DNA of 40,754 nt from a virus. Of the stretch, positions 29,044 to 36,417 are shown piece by piece (position 1 is the stretch's first letter; each line of letters begins with the position of its first letter). The translations under genes and the position numbers were made by a program. Location of the stretch: the IMG/VR virus record IMGVR_UViG_3300049847_000163, positions 1 to 40,754 of that record, one strand, 5' to 3'. Under the pieces are notes generated by a model, which searched no databases, was not told where the DNA came from, and was given only the letters and a program-made list of their open reading frames with translations.

Positions 29044-29273
29044 TGCGCATAATTTCGCTCGAGAAAAAACCTGTTGTAAACACGGAGTTAGTTGCCGCGC
29101 TTGAAGGGCTTTTAGAACGAGCTAAGTCTGGCAATATGACCTCCCTTGTAGCTTGTTATGAGATGAACAATGGCGACATGGCTATGGAGTGGTCGGTGAA
29201 CAGTGATAGGCTGCGTATGGCGGGGCTACTGTTGAAGACTGCACATGATATTAGTGAGTTAGCAGGAGGGTGA
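29043..29273 (+). CDS. Small early protein, 76 aa
   Basis: TAATG overlap; GGGGGAG immediately upstream. VNTELVAALEGLLERAKSGN is followed by MTSLVACYEMNNGDMAMEWS. The pattern (helix, then a hydrophobic strand, then a last helix MAGLLLKTAHDISELAG) looks like a small conserved phage protein, but I do not recall a named family. Function unknown. Confidence 0.55.
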   Translation: MRIISLEKKPVVNTELVAALEGLLERAKSGNMTSLVACYEMNNGDMAMEWSVNSDRLRMAGLLLKTAHDISELAGG

Positions 29274-29274
29274 G

Positions 29275-29460
29275 ATGTTTGGTTTAACGAAACGAGAGCA
29301 GTACTGGGCGGCACAGCAGAAAGCGGCAGAGCTGGCTTTGGATTTTGTAGCGAAACAACTTGCCGCCCAGGTAGCTATAGCTAAAGCAGAAGAAGCAACT
29401 GCATTGCATACCTTGGAGTTGCAGCGGCTCAAGATGCAAGAGGGTAAGGAAAATAAATGA
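29275..29460 (+). CDS. Small helical protein, 61 aa
   Basis: Begins one base after the previous TGA. The whole chain is helical and Ala/Gln/Lys-rich (AAQQKAAELALDFVAKQLAA; QVAIAKAEEATALHTLELQR), with coiled-coil character. It ends in an ATGA overlap with the next gene. No function can be assigned. Confidence 0.5.
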   Translation: MFGLTKREQYWAAQQKAAELALDFVAKQLAAQVAIAKAEEATALHTLELQRLKMQEGKENK

Positions 29461-29741
29461 GCCTGGATGCTAAGACCTTCTTCGTATCAGTTGAAGAAGA
29501 GTACGGAACAGGAGGTCTAAAGGCTAGAGTACGATGGAACGATCCTAATGGTACTCGGTATAGGATTGAGTACACATTCACGCGGGTTGAAATGGTATCT
29601 ATCGATAAACATGACTGGCCCAAATATATACTTGATGTACTTAAACACAAGTGTGCAGAGCATTACAACGCAGCACGCGACACGATGGTGGTAACGAAGT
29701 CAGGTATATATCTTAATGTGCGCGACGAAACTGGAGGTTAA
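29457..29741 (+). CDS. Small early protein, 94 aa
   Basis: ATGA overlap with the previous gene. Beta-rich first half (FFVSVEEEYGTGGLKARVRW; RYRIEYTFTRVEM) and helical second half (WPKYILDVLKHKCAEHYNAA). Possibly a small single-domain protein. No family recognised. Confidence 0.5.
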   Translation: MSLDAKTFFVSVEEEYGTGGLKARVRWNDPNGTRYRIEYTFTRVEMVSIDKHDWPKYILDVLKHKCAEHYNAARDTMVVTKSGIYLNVRDETGG

Positions 29742-29743
29742 CG

Positions 29744-29851
29744 ATGAATGATAATGATGTAACAGTATTGCGCATTGCAGGTATGAAAATAGTTATTCCT
29801 GACCAACCTGACTTTTTTATCCGGGTATACCATAAAAAAGAATCTACTTGA
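29744..29851 (+). CDS. Very small protein, 35 aa
   Basis: GGAGG lies 6 bases upstream of the ATG at 29744, an ideal ribosome site, two bases after the previous stop. The frame encodes MNDNDVTVLRIAGMKIVIPD followed by 14 residues and a TGA that overlaps the next promoter's -35. Strand-like hydrophobic residues suggest a tiny folded or partner-binding peptide. Size is near the limit of confident calling, but the ribosome site supports it. Confidence 0.5.
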   Translation: MNDNDVTVLRIAGMKIVIPDQPDFFIRVYHKKEST

Positions 29852-29875
29852 CTTGTACTGAACAACTGATATACT
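29848..29875 (+). promoter_or_regulatory. Sigma-70 promoter with operator half-sites
   Basis: TTGACT (29848-29853), a 16-base spacer and TATACT (29870-29875). ACAAC (29862-29866) and GTTGTAT (29876-29882) are the two arms of the 24,942 palindrome, here spread 9 bases apart on either side of the -10. It precedes the 167-aa gene, whose ATG is at 29897. Confidence 0.75.
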
Positions 29876-29896
29876 GTTGTATGAAAGGGTTAGATA

Positions 29897-30400
29897 ATGA
29901 GCGATGAACTAGCAAATATGCATGACGAAGTATTAGAAGCAGTGCAACGGAATCTACCAGCAGCAATCGGCACTGCATTGAAGCAACGACTGCAAGACGC
30001 AGAAGATACGTCCCAGAAATTTATCGCTCAGTCCGCTGCGTATATGGCACTAAAGCAGCAATACGATAAGTTAGCGGCAGAACTTTCGCAACATGTAACA
30101 ATTACTTCAGCACGGAAGTCACTCGATACACGCGAGCGTGATATTGAGAAGCGGGAACTCGCTTACGAGACAGTTATGCTGCGTGTCAAGTTGGAAGAAG
30201 TACAGAAGCGCAACGAAGACCTACTGAATCTAATGCGCATCGCATTCCGTACACCCGAGAAAGTGTCGAGTTTTACTGAGACTAGCTCGAAGCAACAAGC
30301 AGTCTTTCCACCTGGGTCTACTTACCCAGTCACAGTACCTGTCGTAGATACTATGACACGTACAATCACAGAGTCTACAACCAACGCTAACAATAGTTAG
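29897..30400 (+). CDS. Coiled-coil protein with own promoter, 167 aa
   Basis: AAAGGG ribosome site 7 bases before the ATG. Residues about 20-115 form helices with coiled-coil features (ALKQRLQDAEDTSQKFIAQS; KSLDTRERDIEKRELAYETV; KLEEVQKRNEDLLNLMRIAF). The last 45 residues are Thr/Ser-rich and likely unstructured. It has its own promoter with operator arms and a weak terminator-like hairpin overlapping its stop, so it is probably a short, separately regulated unit. The family resembles helical phage hypothetical proteins; function unknown. Confidence 0.6.
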   Translation: MSDELANMHDEVLEAVQRNLPAAIGTALKQRLQDAEDTSQKFIAQSAAYMALKQQYDKLAAELSQHVTITSARKSLDTRERDIEKRELAYETVMLRVKLEEVQKRNEDLLNLMRIAFRTPEKVSSFTETSSKQQAVFPPGSTYPVTVPVVDTMTRTITESTTNANNS

Positions 30401-30408
30401 TATTTTTT
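30387..30408 (+). terminator. Weak intrinsic terminator-like hairpin
   Basis: CTAAC-AATA-GTTAG (30387-30400) forms a 5-bp stem that includes the TAG stop of the 167-aa gene. It is followed by TA and six T (30403-30408). The low-GC stem makes it inefficient, so partial readthrough into the lipoprotein gene is expected. Confidence 0.4.
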
Positions 30409-30424
30409 CTTAGGAGTTTTATTC

Positions 30425-30829
30425 GTGAAATTTTATGTTCTTCTAGCCTCCCTTGCTCTTGTAGCATGCAGCAAGGATAAGGTAGCCTTCGATACTCTCG
30501 AAACGGCTCGCACGCAAGCGAAGGCCAACGCAGAGTACAACGCACTGAAGTTCCGTGCGGAGTCACCACGCTACACTAACGCAGCTATCGAGATGCAAGG
30601 CGATAGTTCACAAACACCAGAGTGTCCACAAGGTGACGGCTGGGCCAGCGGCAAGTTAGTCAACAAGGAAGACCCTTCCAAGTTTATGGCGATCAAGTGC
30701 AGCACAGTAAGCGGCTCGATTGGGTGCATGGAGCAGACGGAGTTTTCAAAGAAGCCTTACGCTGCGGAAGATGGGCAGTGCCAAGCCACTACCAAGGTGC
30801 CTCATCCTATCCCTAAGATCGCAAAGTAA
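30425..30829 (+). CDS. Phage-encoded lipoprotein, 134 aa (GTG start)
   Basis: GTG start with AGGAG 8 bases upstream. The N-terminus MKFYVLLASLALVACSKDK is a typical lipoprotein signal, with Lys, a short hydrophobic stretch and the lipobox LVAC (Cys15), so the mature protein should be lipid-anchored. The Ser-Lys-Asp after the Cys favours outer-membrane sorting. The mature part has four more Cys (TPECPQGD; AIKCSTVSGSIGCMEQ; GQCQAT), probably paired in the periplasm. Lipoproteins of this size in early phage regions often block superinfecting phages, and outer-membrane spanins are another option, but no inner-membrane spanin partner is seen nearby. Confidence 0.75.
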   Translation: MKFYVLLASLALVACSKDKVAFDTLETARTQAKANAEYNALKFRAESPRYTNAAIEMQGDSSQTPECPQGDGWASGKLVNKEDPSKFMAIKCSTVSGSIGCMEQTEFSKKPYAAEDGQCQATTKVPHPIPKIAK

Positions 30830-30831
30830 TC

Positions 30832-30969
30832 ATGCAGACGCTAGGAATTTTTGCAGGCCGTGGCGACGTTATACTAGGTATGACGTTTGCCATGTTGTTT
30901 GGTATGTGGCTAGGTTGGCACCTCCACAAATTTAAGTCTTGGATGAAGACACGAAAGGATCGGGTATGA
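30832..30969 (+). CDS. Small single-span membrane protein, 45 aa
   Basis: ATG two bases after the lipoprotein stop; TGA overlapping the next ATG. The translation MQTLGIFAGRGDVILGMTFA continues with MLFGMWLGWHLH. One membrane span (about residues 12-30) is followed by a basic tail (KFKSWMKTRKDRV), giving an N-out/C-in prediction by the positive-inside rule. It is coupled to the lipoprotein gene and may work with it at the cell envelope. It could equally be a pinholin-like or host-inhibitory peptide. Confidence 0.55.
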   Translation: MQTLGIFAGRGDVILGMTFAMLFGMWLGWHLHKFKSWMKTRKDRV

Positions 30970-31244
30970 AGTTTCGTAAGAAGCCGGTAGTGATTGATGC
31001 AGTTCAATATGATGGGTCGCATGCAAGCCGACAACAGCTTGACGCTTGGTTAGTTGGAAGTAAGACTCCTGCATTGATCTCTGATGATGTATTGAAGATT
31101 ATTACTCTCGAAGGGGAACATCTAGTACGTCCTGGAGATTGGGTTATTCGCGGTGTAGCAGGCGAGGCGTACCCCTGCAAGCCCGAGATATTTGCAGCAA
31201 CTTATGAAGCTGTAGAGGAGGGCACAGATGCCTCAATTCGATAA
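30966..31244 (+). CDS. Conserved phage protein of unknown function, 92 aa
   Basis: ATGA overlap with the preceding small gene. Start at 30966 (MKFRKKPVVIDAVQYDG). The family is very common in phages of Gram-negative bacteria: FRKKPVVIDAVQY at the start and HLVRPGDWVIRGVAGEAYPC, then KPEIFAATYEAV at the end. Despite its abundance, no function is established that I know of. The sequence is full length here. Confidence 0.8.
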   Translation: MKFRKKPVVIDAVQYDGSHASRQQLDAWLVGSKTPALISDDVLKIITLEGEHLVRPGDWVIRGVAGEAYPCKPEIFAATYEAVEEGTDASIR

Positions 31245-31527
31245 TGCACCGCTCACTACAACAATCCCTGAGACTATAGCTTTCTGTTTAACCAATCAAG
31301 TGCCGTGGCAATCAGGGCACTATGCTACAGGTAAAGATCAAGCTGAAGCAGAGTCATGGGCAGAGGTTTTCTACATAGAAAACTATGATGAGGTGTACTT
31401 GGAGTACTACGACAAGGATATGAACCAATGGTACACAATGGAGCAGGGTGGTATACCTATAGAGGTACCCCCTGATACTTGGTGGGTTGGTCTTGCAGAA
31501 CTTCCGGTGCTTACTCATGTGGGTTAA
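31228..31527 (+). CDS. Small acidic early protein, 99 aa
   Basis: GAGGAGG ribosome site. Overlaps the end of the preceding gene by 17 bases. Acidic and aromatic (EAESWAEVFYIENYDEVYLE; YYDKDMNQWYTMEQGG), it could mimic DNA or bind a basic host protein, which is speculation from charge only. No family recognised. Confidence 0.5.
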   Translation: MPQFDNAPLTTTIPETIAFCLTNQVPWQSGHYATGKDQAEAESWAEVFYIENYDEVYLEYYDKDMNQWYTMEQGGIPIEVPPDTWWVGLAELPVLTHVG

Positions 31528-31744
31528 GTTTGTCGTGGATGGCAAGGTGGTGGACGAAGCAGATGTGGCTTCTGATGCACAAGCAGTCAAGCACGCAGAA
31601 GCTATAGCTGCTGGCATGGGCACCGTAGAGATATGGACACCAAAGTACGTTGTAGTTAAGGCTACTGAGTACAAGAGTTACGACTACGGCAAGTACAAAC
31701 AAAACGAGCTAGAGCATGGAAAAGACACCAGTAGTAGTTCGTAG
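31517..31744 (+). CDS. Small early protein, 75 aa
   Basis: Start at ATG 31517 (MWVKFVVDGKVVDEADVAS), overlapping the previous gene by 11 bases. Beta hairpin start, then helix (AQAVKHAEAIAAGMGTVEIW), then a strand and a Ser/Asp tail. The upstream part of the frame lies in the neighbour and lacks a ribosome site. No family recognised. Confidence 0.5.
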   Translation: MWVKFVVDGKVVDEADVASDAQAVKHAEAIAAGMGTVEIWTPKYVVVKATEYKSYDYGKYKQNELEHGKDTSSSS

Positions 31745-32078
31745 ATGGCGTGATAACAAGAAGCTTGTCGCTATGTTTGTGACAGTACCTTATGAAGGCG
31801 ATGCGCATAAGTGCCCTGCTTTTAGCGAGCCTGATGTATTCACTTGGGCTAAGCCGCTTATAGCTACACGACAAACTGTTGAAGTGCCTCGCGCCGAAGC
31901 AGAAGCTTTTGCGGAGCGTATACCTAGAGAAGTATTGAGGACACTACCTACGCTTACTGTCCCAATGCAGCTAGAGATATGGAGCCGTGATCGCACTGCG
32001 GCTACGCTCACACTTCGGCTCCGTGCTGTTAGGGGGAAGCAATGGCTGAGGACGACACTCTTCAACAGAAGGAAATAA
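31716..32078 (+). CDS. Small basic early protein, 120 aa
   Basis: Overlaps the previous gene by 29 bases. Basic and strand-rich (TPVVVRRWRDNKKLVAMFVT; LEIWSRDRTAATLTLRLRAV). A central helix (ATRQTVEVPRAEAEAFAERI) may form the core. No family recognised. The last codons overlap the next ATG. Confidence 0.5.
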   Translation: MEKTPVVVRRWRDNKKLVAMFVTVPYEGDAHKCPAFSEPDVFTWAKPLIATRQTVEVPRAEAEAFAERIPREVLRTLPTLTVPMQLEIWSRDRTAATLTLRLRAVRGKQWLRTTLFNRRK

Positions 32079-32332
32079 TTAAACAGTGGGTAGCGAAGCG
32101 CGATAAAGCACTCATAGAGTTAAACATTGACTGGTTTCGCAAACAACACCCTTTAGTAGGGGCAATAGCATCTTCAGACGAAGTGCTGCTTATTAGCATG
32201 CATAAAGCACGATATCAAATACCTACTATACCTACAAGGTTGCGGCATGCAAGCGGTGATTGGTTACGTGAACGTGGGTACGGCATTACGAAGGATATTC
32301 CTTTGTTGCCCCCCGGTAGATTACCTAAATAG
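32042..32332 (+). CDS. Small early protein, 96 aa
   Basis: GGGGGAA ribosome site near the ATG. Helical N-terminus (LQQKEIIKQWVAKRDKALIE; LNIDWFRKQHPLVGAIASSD). The segment YQIPTIPTRLRHASGDWLRE resembles short conserved phage proteins (common form 'P.IP..LR..S..WL..hG'), but this is only an impression. Function unknown. It is the last of the small early array before the replication block. Confidence 0.55.
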   Translation: MAEDDTLQQKEIIKQWVAKRDKALIELNIDWFRKQHPLVGAIASSDEVLLISMHKARYQIPTIPTRLRHASGDWLRERGYGITKDIPLLPPGRLPK

Positions 32333-32344
32333 AAAGGATACTTA

Positions 32345-33247
32345 ATGGCGTCAAATAAACTACGCAACCACCCAGACATTAAACGATCTGGTGATGGGTT
32401 CCTTGCGCGGCTTAGCGCGATCAAGGTGGACAAGGGATGGAATGTTCGCGTGCGCAATGAAGCGCTGCAAGAACACATCGGGCAGATCGCAACCTCGCTA
32501 GTCAATGGCGGCACTGTACCTGCGCTTGAGATATATGTTAACGATAAGAACGAGATCGTTATTGCCGATGGGCACTGCCGTAATGAGGGCTACAATCAAG
32601 CGAACAAGCAAGGCGCAGAGTTTGAGTGGGTACCTATCAGGGAGTTTGTAGGCAATGATGCTGACCGTGTGGCGTTGATGTTCACATCTGCCCAGGGTAA
32701 GCCACTGACACAGTACGAACAGGCTGAAGCGTTCAAACGTCTCAAGGGGTTCAACTGGTCGAACGCGGACATCGCCAAGCGTGTAGGCCGCACAGAACCG
32801 TTCGTGATCCGCATGCTCAAGCTGGCGAATGCCGATAGCGAAGTCAAGCAGATGGTGAAGTCTGGCAAGGTATCTGTTGGTGCAGCCGTCAAGGTTGTAC
32901 GCAAGGCGGGTAGCAAGGCTGGAGCCGAACTGAAACAGCGTATCGCTAAGGCTGAAGCGAAGGCAGCTAAGGCAGTGAAGGCTGGCGGTAAGGCCAAAAA
33001 GGTAGTTGTTACTGAACGTGATGTGGACAGTTTGAAACTACCGAAGAAGCTTCAAGATGATCTGATCGTCTTCTACCAGAATCTCCGTGAAAATATGGGG
33101 CCAATGGTGTATGATGAGGCACGGTCACTTGTAGACCTCAGTGATGCAGAACTCGAAGGAGAATCTGCTGAGCTAAGTATGGCCCTAATCGTGAGTCTCC
33201 TTCGTATTGGCGATGAGATTACTAAACTAACAGTTGAAAGGAACTGA
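32345..33247 (+). CDS. ParB-like DNA-binding protein, 300 aa
   Basis: Strong AAAGGA ribosome site. The N-terminal ParB/Srx-type domain has the first motif at 31-38 (GWNVRVRN) and the CTPase-type signature IVIADGHCRNEGY at 71-83. It is followed by PLTQYEQAEAFKRL (120-133) and a KorB-type helix-turn-helix (WSNADIAKRVGRTEPFVIRM at 138-157). KVSVGAAVKVV then matches the end of the ParB DNA-binding domain. A Lys/Ala-rich linker (about 188-220) and a helical C-terminus for dimerisation complete it. In phages such proteins are often found in replication clusters. Roles in partition, regulation or as a ParB-like nuclease are possible. No ParA is seen. Confidence 0.85.
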   Translation: MASNKLRNHPDIKRSGDGFLARLSAIKVDKGWNVRVRNEALQEHIGQIATSLVNGGTVPALEIYVNDKNEIVIADGHCRNEGYNQANKQGAEFEWVPIREFVGNDADRVALMFTSAQGKPLTQYEQAEAFKRLKGFNWSNADIAKRVGRTEPFVIRMLKLANADSEVKQMVKSGKVSVGAAVKVVRKAGSKAGAELKQRIAKAEAKAAKAVKAGGKAKKVVVTERDVDSLKLPKKLQDDLIVFYQNLRENMGPMVYDEARSLVDLSDAELEGESAELSMALIVSLLRIGDEITKLTVERN

Positions 33248-33248
33248 G

Positions 33249-33446
33249 ATGGTAAAGAAGAAAATTGATGGTGGTCGAGGTAGCAAGCACCCGCTTGCGA
33301 AACTCACTCCCGCACAGGTACGTGCAATCCGCAAGAAGCTAGCTAAGGGTACGATCTCTCGCTCGGCTATCGCTCGTGAGTACGACGTATCGCCTATGGT
33401 GATTAAGCGTATCGACTCCGGCGAGTCGTATAAGGATGTAGTCTAA
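33249..33446 (+). CDS. Small helix-turn-helix protein, 65 aa
   Basis: AAAGGA ribosome site 6 bases before the ATG at 33249 (MVKKKIDGG). The core LTPAQVRAIRKKLAKGTISR then SAIAREYDVSPMVIKRIDSG is a clear HTH of the type seen in phage HNH-associated and regulatory proteins ('lT..qV..IR..l..G..s...IA..ygVs...I..I..g..y'). Lys-rich N-terminus. It lies between the ParB-like and polymerase genes. It could be an autoregulator of the replication block or a remnant of an HNH homing gene. Confidence 0.75.
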   Translation: MVKKKIDGGRGSKHPLAKLTPAQVRAIRKKLAKGTISRSAIAREYDVSPMVIKRIDSGESYKDVV

Positions 33447-33449
33447 GCG

Positions 33450-35348
33450 ATGGATGTCATCACGCTAGACTTCGAGACGTACTATGCACCAGACTACACA
33501 CTCTCGAAGCTAACAACTGAGCAGTATCTCCGCGATCCTCGCTTTGAAGTGATAGGAGTATCAGTAAAACTCAATACTGATCCTGCTGTATTCTTCCCTG
33601 CACCACAAGTAGCGGCTGCCCTGGCTGATTTCAACTGGGATAACGCGATGCTTGTGGGGCACAATCTGATGTTCGATGGTGCCATACTCAACTGGCACTA
33701 TGGCATTACACCAAAGGCGTATGCAGACACGCTCAGTATGGCTCGTGGTCTAGGGCTACAAGCGCAGGTAGGCGGGTCATTGAAGGCACTCACAGACTAC
33801 TTCATTGCTCTCGGCTACCCACTACCCCCAAAGGGAGACGAAGTTGTATCAGCCTTGGGTAAGCGGTATGCAGACTTTAACATCGAAGCACTCGCTAGGT
33901 ATGCAGCCTATTGCCGCAATGATACTGAGGCTACCTATCAGTTGTTCAAGATATTCATGGAAGTGCTGAACTTTCCAGTCTCGGAGCTACGTGTTATCGA
34001 TGAGACAATGCGGATGTTCTGCGATCCACTGCTACGTTTAGATGGCGCTGTGCTGGCGCAGCATCTGAATGATGTGGTGACACGCCAAGATACGCTGCTT
34101 GATCGTGTAGGTGTAACCATCGATCAGATTCGTAGCGATGCCCAGTTCGCCGAGCTACTACGCGAGCGTTTTGTAGAGCCTCCTGTGAAAGTATCTGCAC
34201 GTACAGGTAAGGTCGCTTACGCTTTCAGTAAGACGGATGAAGACTTCCTCGCGCTACTTGATGATGAAGACGAAGATGTACAGGCACTCGTTGAATGTAG
34301 GCTTGGTAACAAGTCATCAATCGAGCAGTCACGCACTGAGCGTTTCATAGGCATTTGCGAGCGCGGTGCTTTACCTGTACCTCTGCAATACTATGCTGCC
34401 CATACTGGACGGTTTGGAGGTACAGATAAGGTTAACCTACAGAACCTCCCACGCGGGGGTAAGTTGCGCGACGCTATCGTTGCTCCGCCTGGGCATGTCC
34501 TTGTTGTTGGTGACTCTGCACAGATCGAAGCCCGTATGCTGGCATGGCTCGCGCAACAGCACGATCTGGTTGCAGCATTTGCTGCGGGGGATGATATCTA
34601 CTCTAGCTTCGCGTCAGATGTGTTTGGCGTCGCGGTTACCAAGGCTGATAAAGAACGTCGCTTCGTAGGTAAGACATCCATACTAGGGTTAGGATATGGG
34701 ATGGGGCCGCCAAAGTTCCAAGGTACACTTCGCCGTGGTAACGGGGGTATACGATTTGAGATGGAACTTGGCGACGCTAGCGGAGTTGTTGCTGTATACC
34801 GTAATAAGTATGCGATGATCCCCGAACTTTGGAAGCAGGGTAAGCGAGCGCTCGACGCTTTACTGCAAGGTACAACTGCACCGTTTGGGCGGGCTGGAGT
34901 ACTACAGGTAGAGCCTGTCAGCGCTACCATATCTACCCCTCAGATTCGCCTACCTAACGGCATGGCTATACGTTACCCTGGGCTACGTGCTGAAGAAGGC
35001 GACAAAGGGCAGCAGTTCTTCTACACCGCGCGCAAAGGGCGGGGTACTTACGAGGTACGCTTGTACGGTGGTAAGCTGGTAGAGAATGTTGTACAAGCTT
35101 TGGCCCGTATCGTCGTGACTGACCAGTGGATGCAAATCAAACGACGGGCTATCAAAGAGCGAGTCTTCCACCGCAGTCCTGTTGTCGCACAAGTTCACGA
35201 CGAACTCGTATGTTGTGTACCCATTACCGCTGCCCGAGAAATGCAGATGATAATGGAGGAGGAGATGCATCGCGCTCCTGACTGGGCAGCCGGGTTACCT
35301 GTGGCTTGTGAGGTAGGTGCTGCATATAGTTATGGAGATGCGAAGTAG
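33450..35348 (+). CDS. DNA polymerase, family A with 3'-5' exonuclease, 632 aa
   Basis: The exonuclease domain has ExoI LDFETY (D7, E9), ExoII GHNLMFDGA (D76) and ExoIII YCRNDTEATY (D158). The polymerase domain has the catalytic motif A GDSAQIEARMLAW (D355), motif B RRFVGKTSILGLGYGM (403-418) and motif C VAQVHDELV (D584 E585). It is a compact phage-type enzyme without the 5' nuclease domain of bacterial Pol I. It copies the phage DNA with proofreading. The ATG is 3 bases after the HTH gene stop. All key residues are present, so it should be active. Confidence 0.95.
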   Translation: MDVITLDFETYYAPDYTLSKLTTEQYLRDPRFEVIGVSVKLNTDPAVFFPAPQVAAALADFNWDNAMLVGHNLMFDGAILNWHYGITPKAYADTLSMARGLGLQAQVGGSLKALTDYFIALGYPLPPKGDEVVSALGKRYADFNIEALARYAAYCRNDTEATYQLFKIFMEVLNFPVSELRVIDETMRMFCDPLLRLDGAVLAQHLNDVVTRQDTLLDRVGVTIDQIRSDAQFAELLRERFVEPPVKVSARTGKVAYAFSKTDEDFLALLDDEDEDVQALVECRLGNKSSIEQSRTERFIGICERGALPVPLQYYAAHTGRFGGTDKVNLQNLPRGGKLRDAIVAPPGHVLVVGDSAQIEARMLAWLAQQHDLVAAFAAGDDIYSSFASDVFGVAVTKADKERRFVGKTSILGLGYGMGPPKFQGTLRRGNGGIRFEMELGDASGVVAVYRNKYAMIPELWKQGKRALDALLQGTTAPFGRAGVLQVEPVSATISTPQIRLPNGMAIRYPGLRAEEGDKGQQFFYTARKGRGTYEVRLYGGKLVENVVQALARIVVTDQWMQIKRRAIKERVFHRSPVVAQVHDELVCCVPITAAREMQMIMEEEMHRAPDWAAGLPVACEVGAAYSYGDAK

Positions 35349-35356
35349 AGGTGTAT

Positions 35357-35590
35357 ATGAAAAATTTTGTACCAAGAAAAGAGTATCGACTGTGCTTCCA
35401 TCTTTATAAATATATCGGCCAATTTAAGTTTCATCGCGTTAGGCTTTTGATCCGTCTTGTATACGCAGATGGCACTTGGGAAAAATGTAATCGGGATGAT
35501 CTTTATTTTAGATATGCTACTAAGCTAGATAGGCTATGGGTAGCTCTAGGTGATTGGTACTTTACACGCAAATACGGAGATGCGAAGTGA
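35357..35590 (+). CDS. Small basic protein with repeated C-terminus, 77 aa
   Basis: ATG at 35357 preceded by GTAGAGGTG; a GTG two codons earlier is an alternative. The protein is basic and aromatic (KEYRLCFHLYKYIGQFKFHR; WVALGDWYFTRKYG), with strand-like regions. Its last residues YGDAK, and their DNA, repeat the end of the polymerase gene, probably by local duplication. Its base composition is more AT-rich than its neighbours. Function unknown. Confidence 0.5.
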   Translation: MKNFVPRKEYRLCFHLYKYIGQFKFHRVRLLIRLVYADGTWEKCNRDDLYFRYATKLDRLWVALGDWYFTRKYGDAK

Positions 35591-36417
35591 CGACTTGTAC
35601 TGATCCTATCCGCATCAAAGCACAAGCGAGGTACGATAAAGTTGTTACCCCTGAGTCCGTAGCTAAAGCAACACTGCCTATGGATGCCCTGGAATTTGTA
35701 CGACTAACCCATAACGAAGAAGAATCTATGGATACAATGAAGCCCCTCAATATTGCACACTCGTACACGTCCATCTCTACCTATGATACCTGCCCCAAGC
35801 AATACTACGCGAAGTACGTATCGAAAGAAGTAAAGTTTCAACCGACTGAAGCCACACTCTACGGTGACCGTATGCATAAAGCAATGGAGTTCCGTTTGCG
35901 CGACAAGACCCCCTTACCACCGGAGTTCCTAGGGCTTGAGAGCGTAGCGGCAGCAGTGGAGGCCATGCCAGGAACTCTACTGGTTGAGGAGTCCTTTGCG
36001 ATAACCCGAGAGGGGGAGAATACTACTTTCTTCGGATCAAACGTATGGCTACGTGGTAAGGGTGACGCGACAATATTCAATGCAGCGAAGGCTAGTCTTG
36101 CGGTATTTGACTGGAAGACGGGCAAGCCAGTGAAAGATGAACTACAACTGCACATCATGACGGCTTTAGCGAAGCGGCGTTACCCTCAAGCAGAGACTAT
36201 TCGTACTGCATTCGTATACACCAAGACTGGCGAAATTGAGAAGGAAGTAATCCGTAGCGAGACAGTCCCAGAGATTGAGCAGAACATCGCGAATAAAATT
36301 CACCGTATCGAAGTGGCGCACGAGAAGAATCTCTTTCCTCCGCAGCCGAGTGGACTATGTAAGAACTGGTGCCAAGTCACTAGCTGTCAGTTTCATGGGA
36401 AGGGCAGGTACGGTTAA
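35587..36417 (+). CDS. Cas4/RecB-like PD-(D/E)XK nuclease, 276 aa
   Basis: GTG start at 35587, overlapping the previous TGA (GTGA) and preceded by GGAG at 7 bases. It is a RecB-family nuclease: HSYTSISTYDTCPKQYYAKY (58-77), LYGDRMHKAM with the motif I His (H97), GKGDATIF (D160), FDWKTGK (D175, K177) and the QLHIMTA helix (Q187). Four Cys, one at C69 and three in CKNWCQVTSC (258-267), match the Fe-S cluster arrangement of Cas4 and AddB. The family degrades or trims DNA ends and is common in phage recombination blocks next to DNA polymerase. No CRISPR array is visible here. Confidence 0.9.
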   Translation: MTTCTDPIRIKAQARYDKVVTPESVAKATLPMDALEFVRLTHNEEESMDTMKPLNIAHSYTSISTYDTCPKQYYAKYVSKEVKFQPTEATLYGDRMHKAMEFRLRDKTPLPPEFLGLESVAAAVEAMPGTLLVEESFAITREGENTTFFGSNVWLRGKGDATIFNAAKASLAVFDWKTGKPVKDELQLHIMTALAKRRYPQAETIRTAFVYTKTGEIEKEVIRSETVPEIEQNIANKIHRIEVAHEKNLFPPQPSGLCKNWCQVTSCQFHGKGRYG

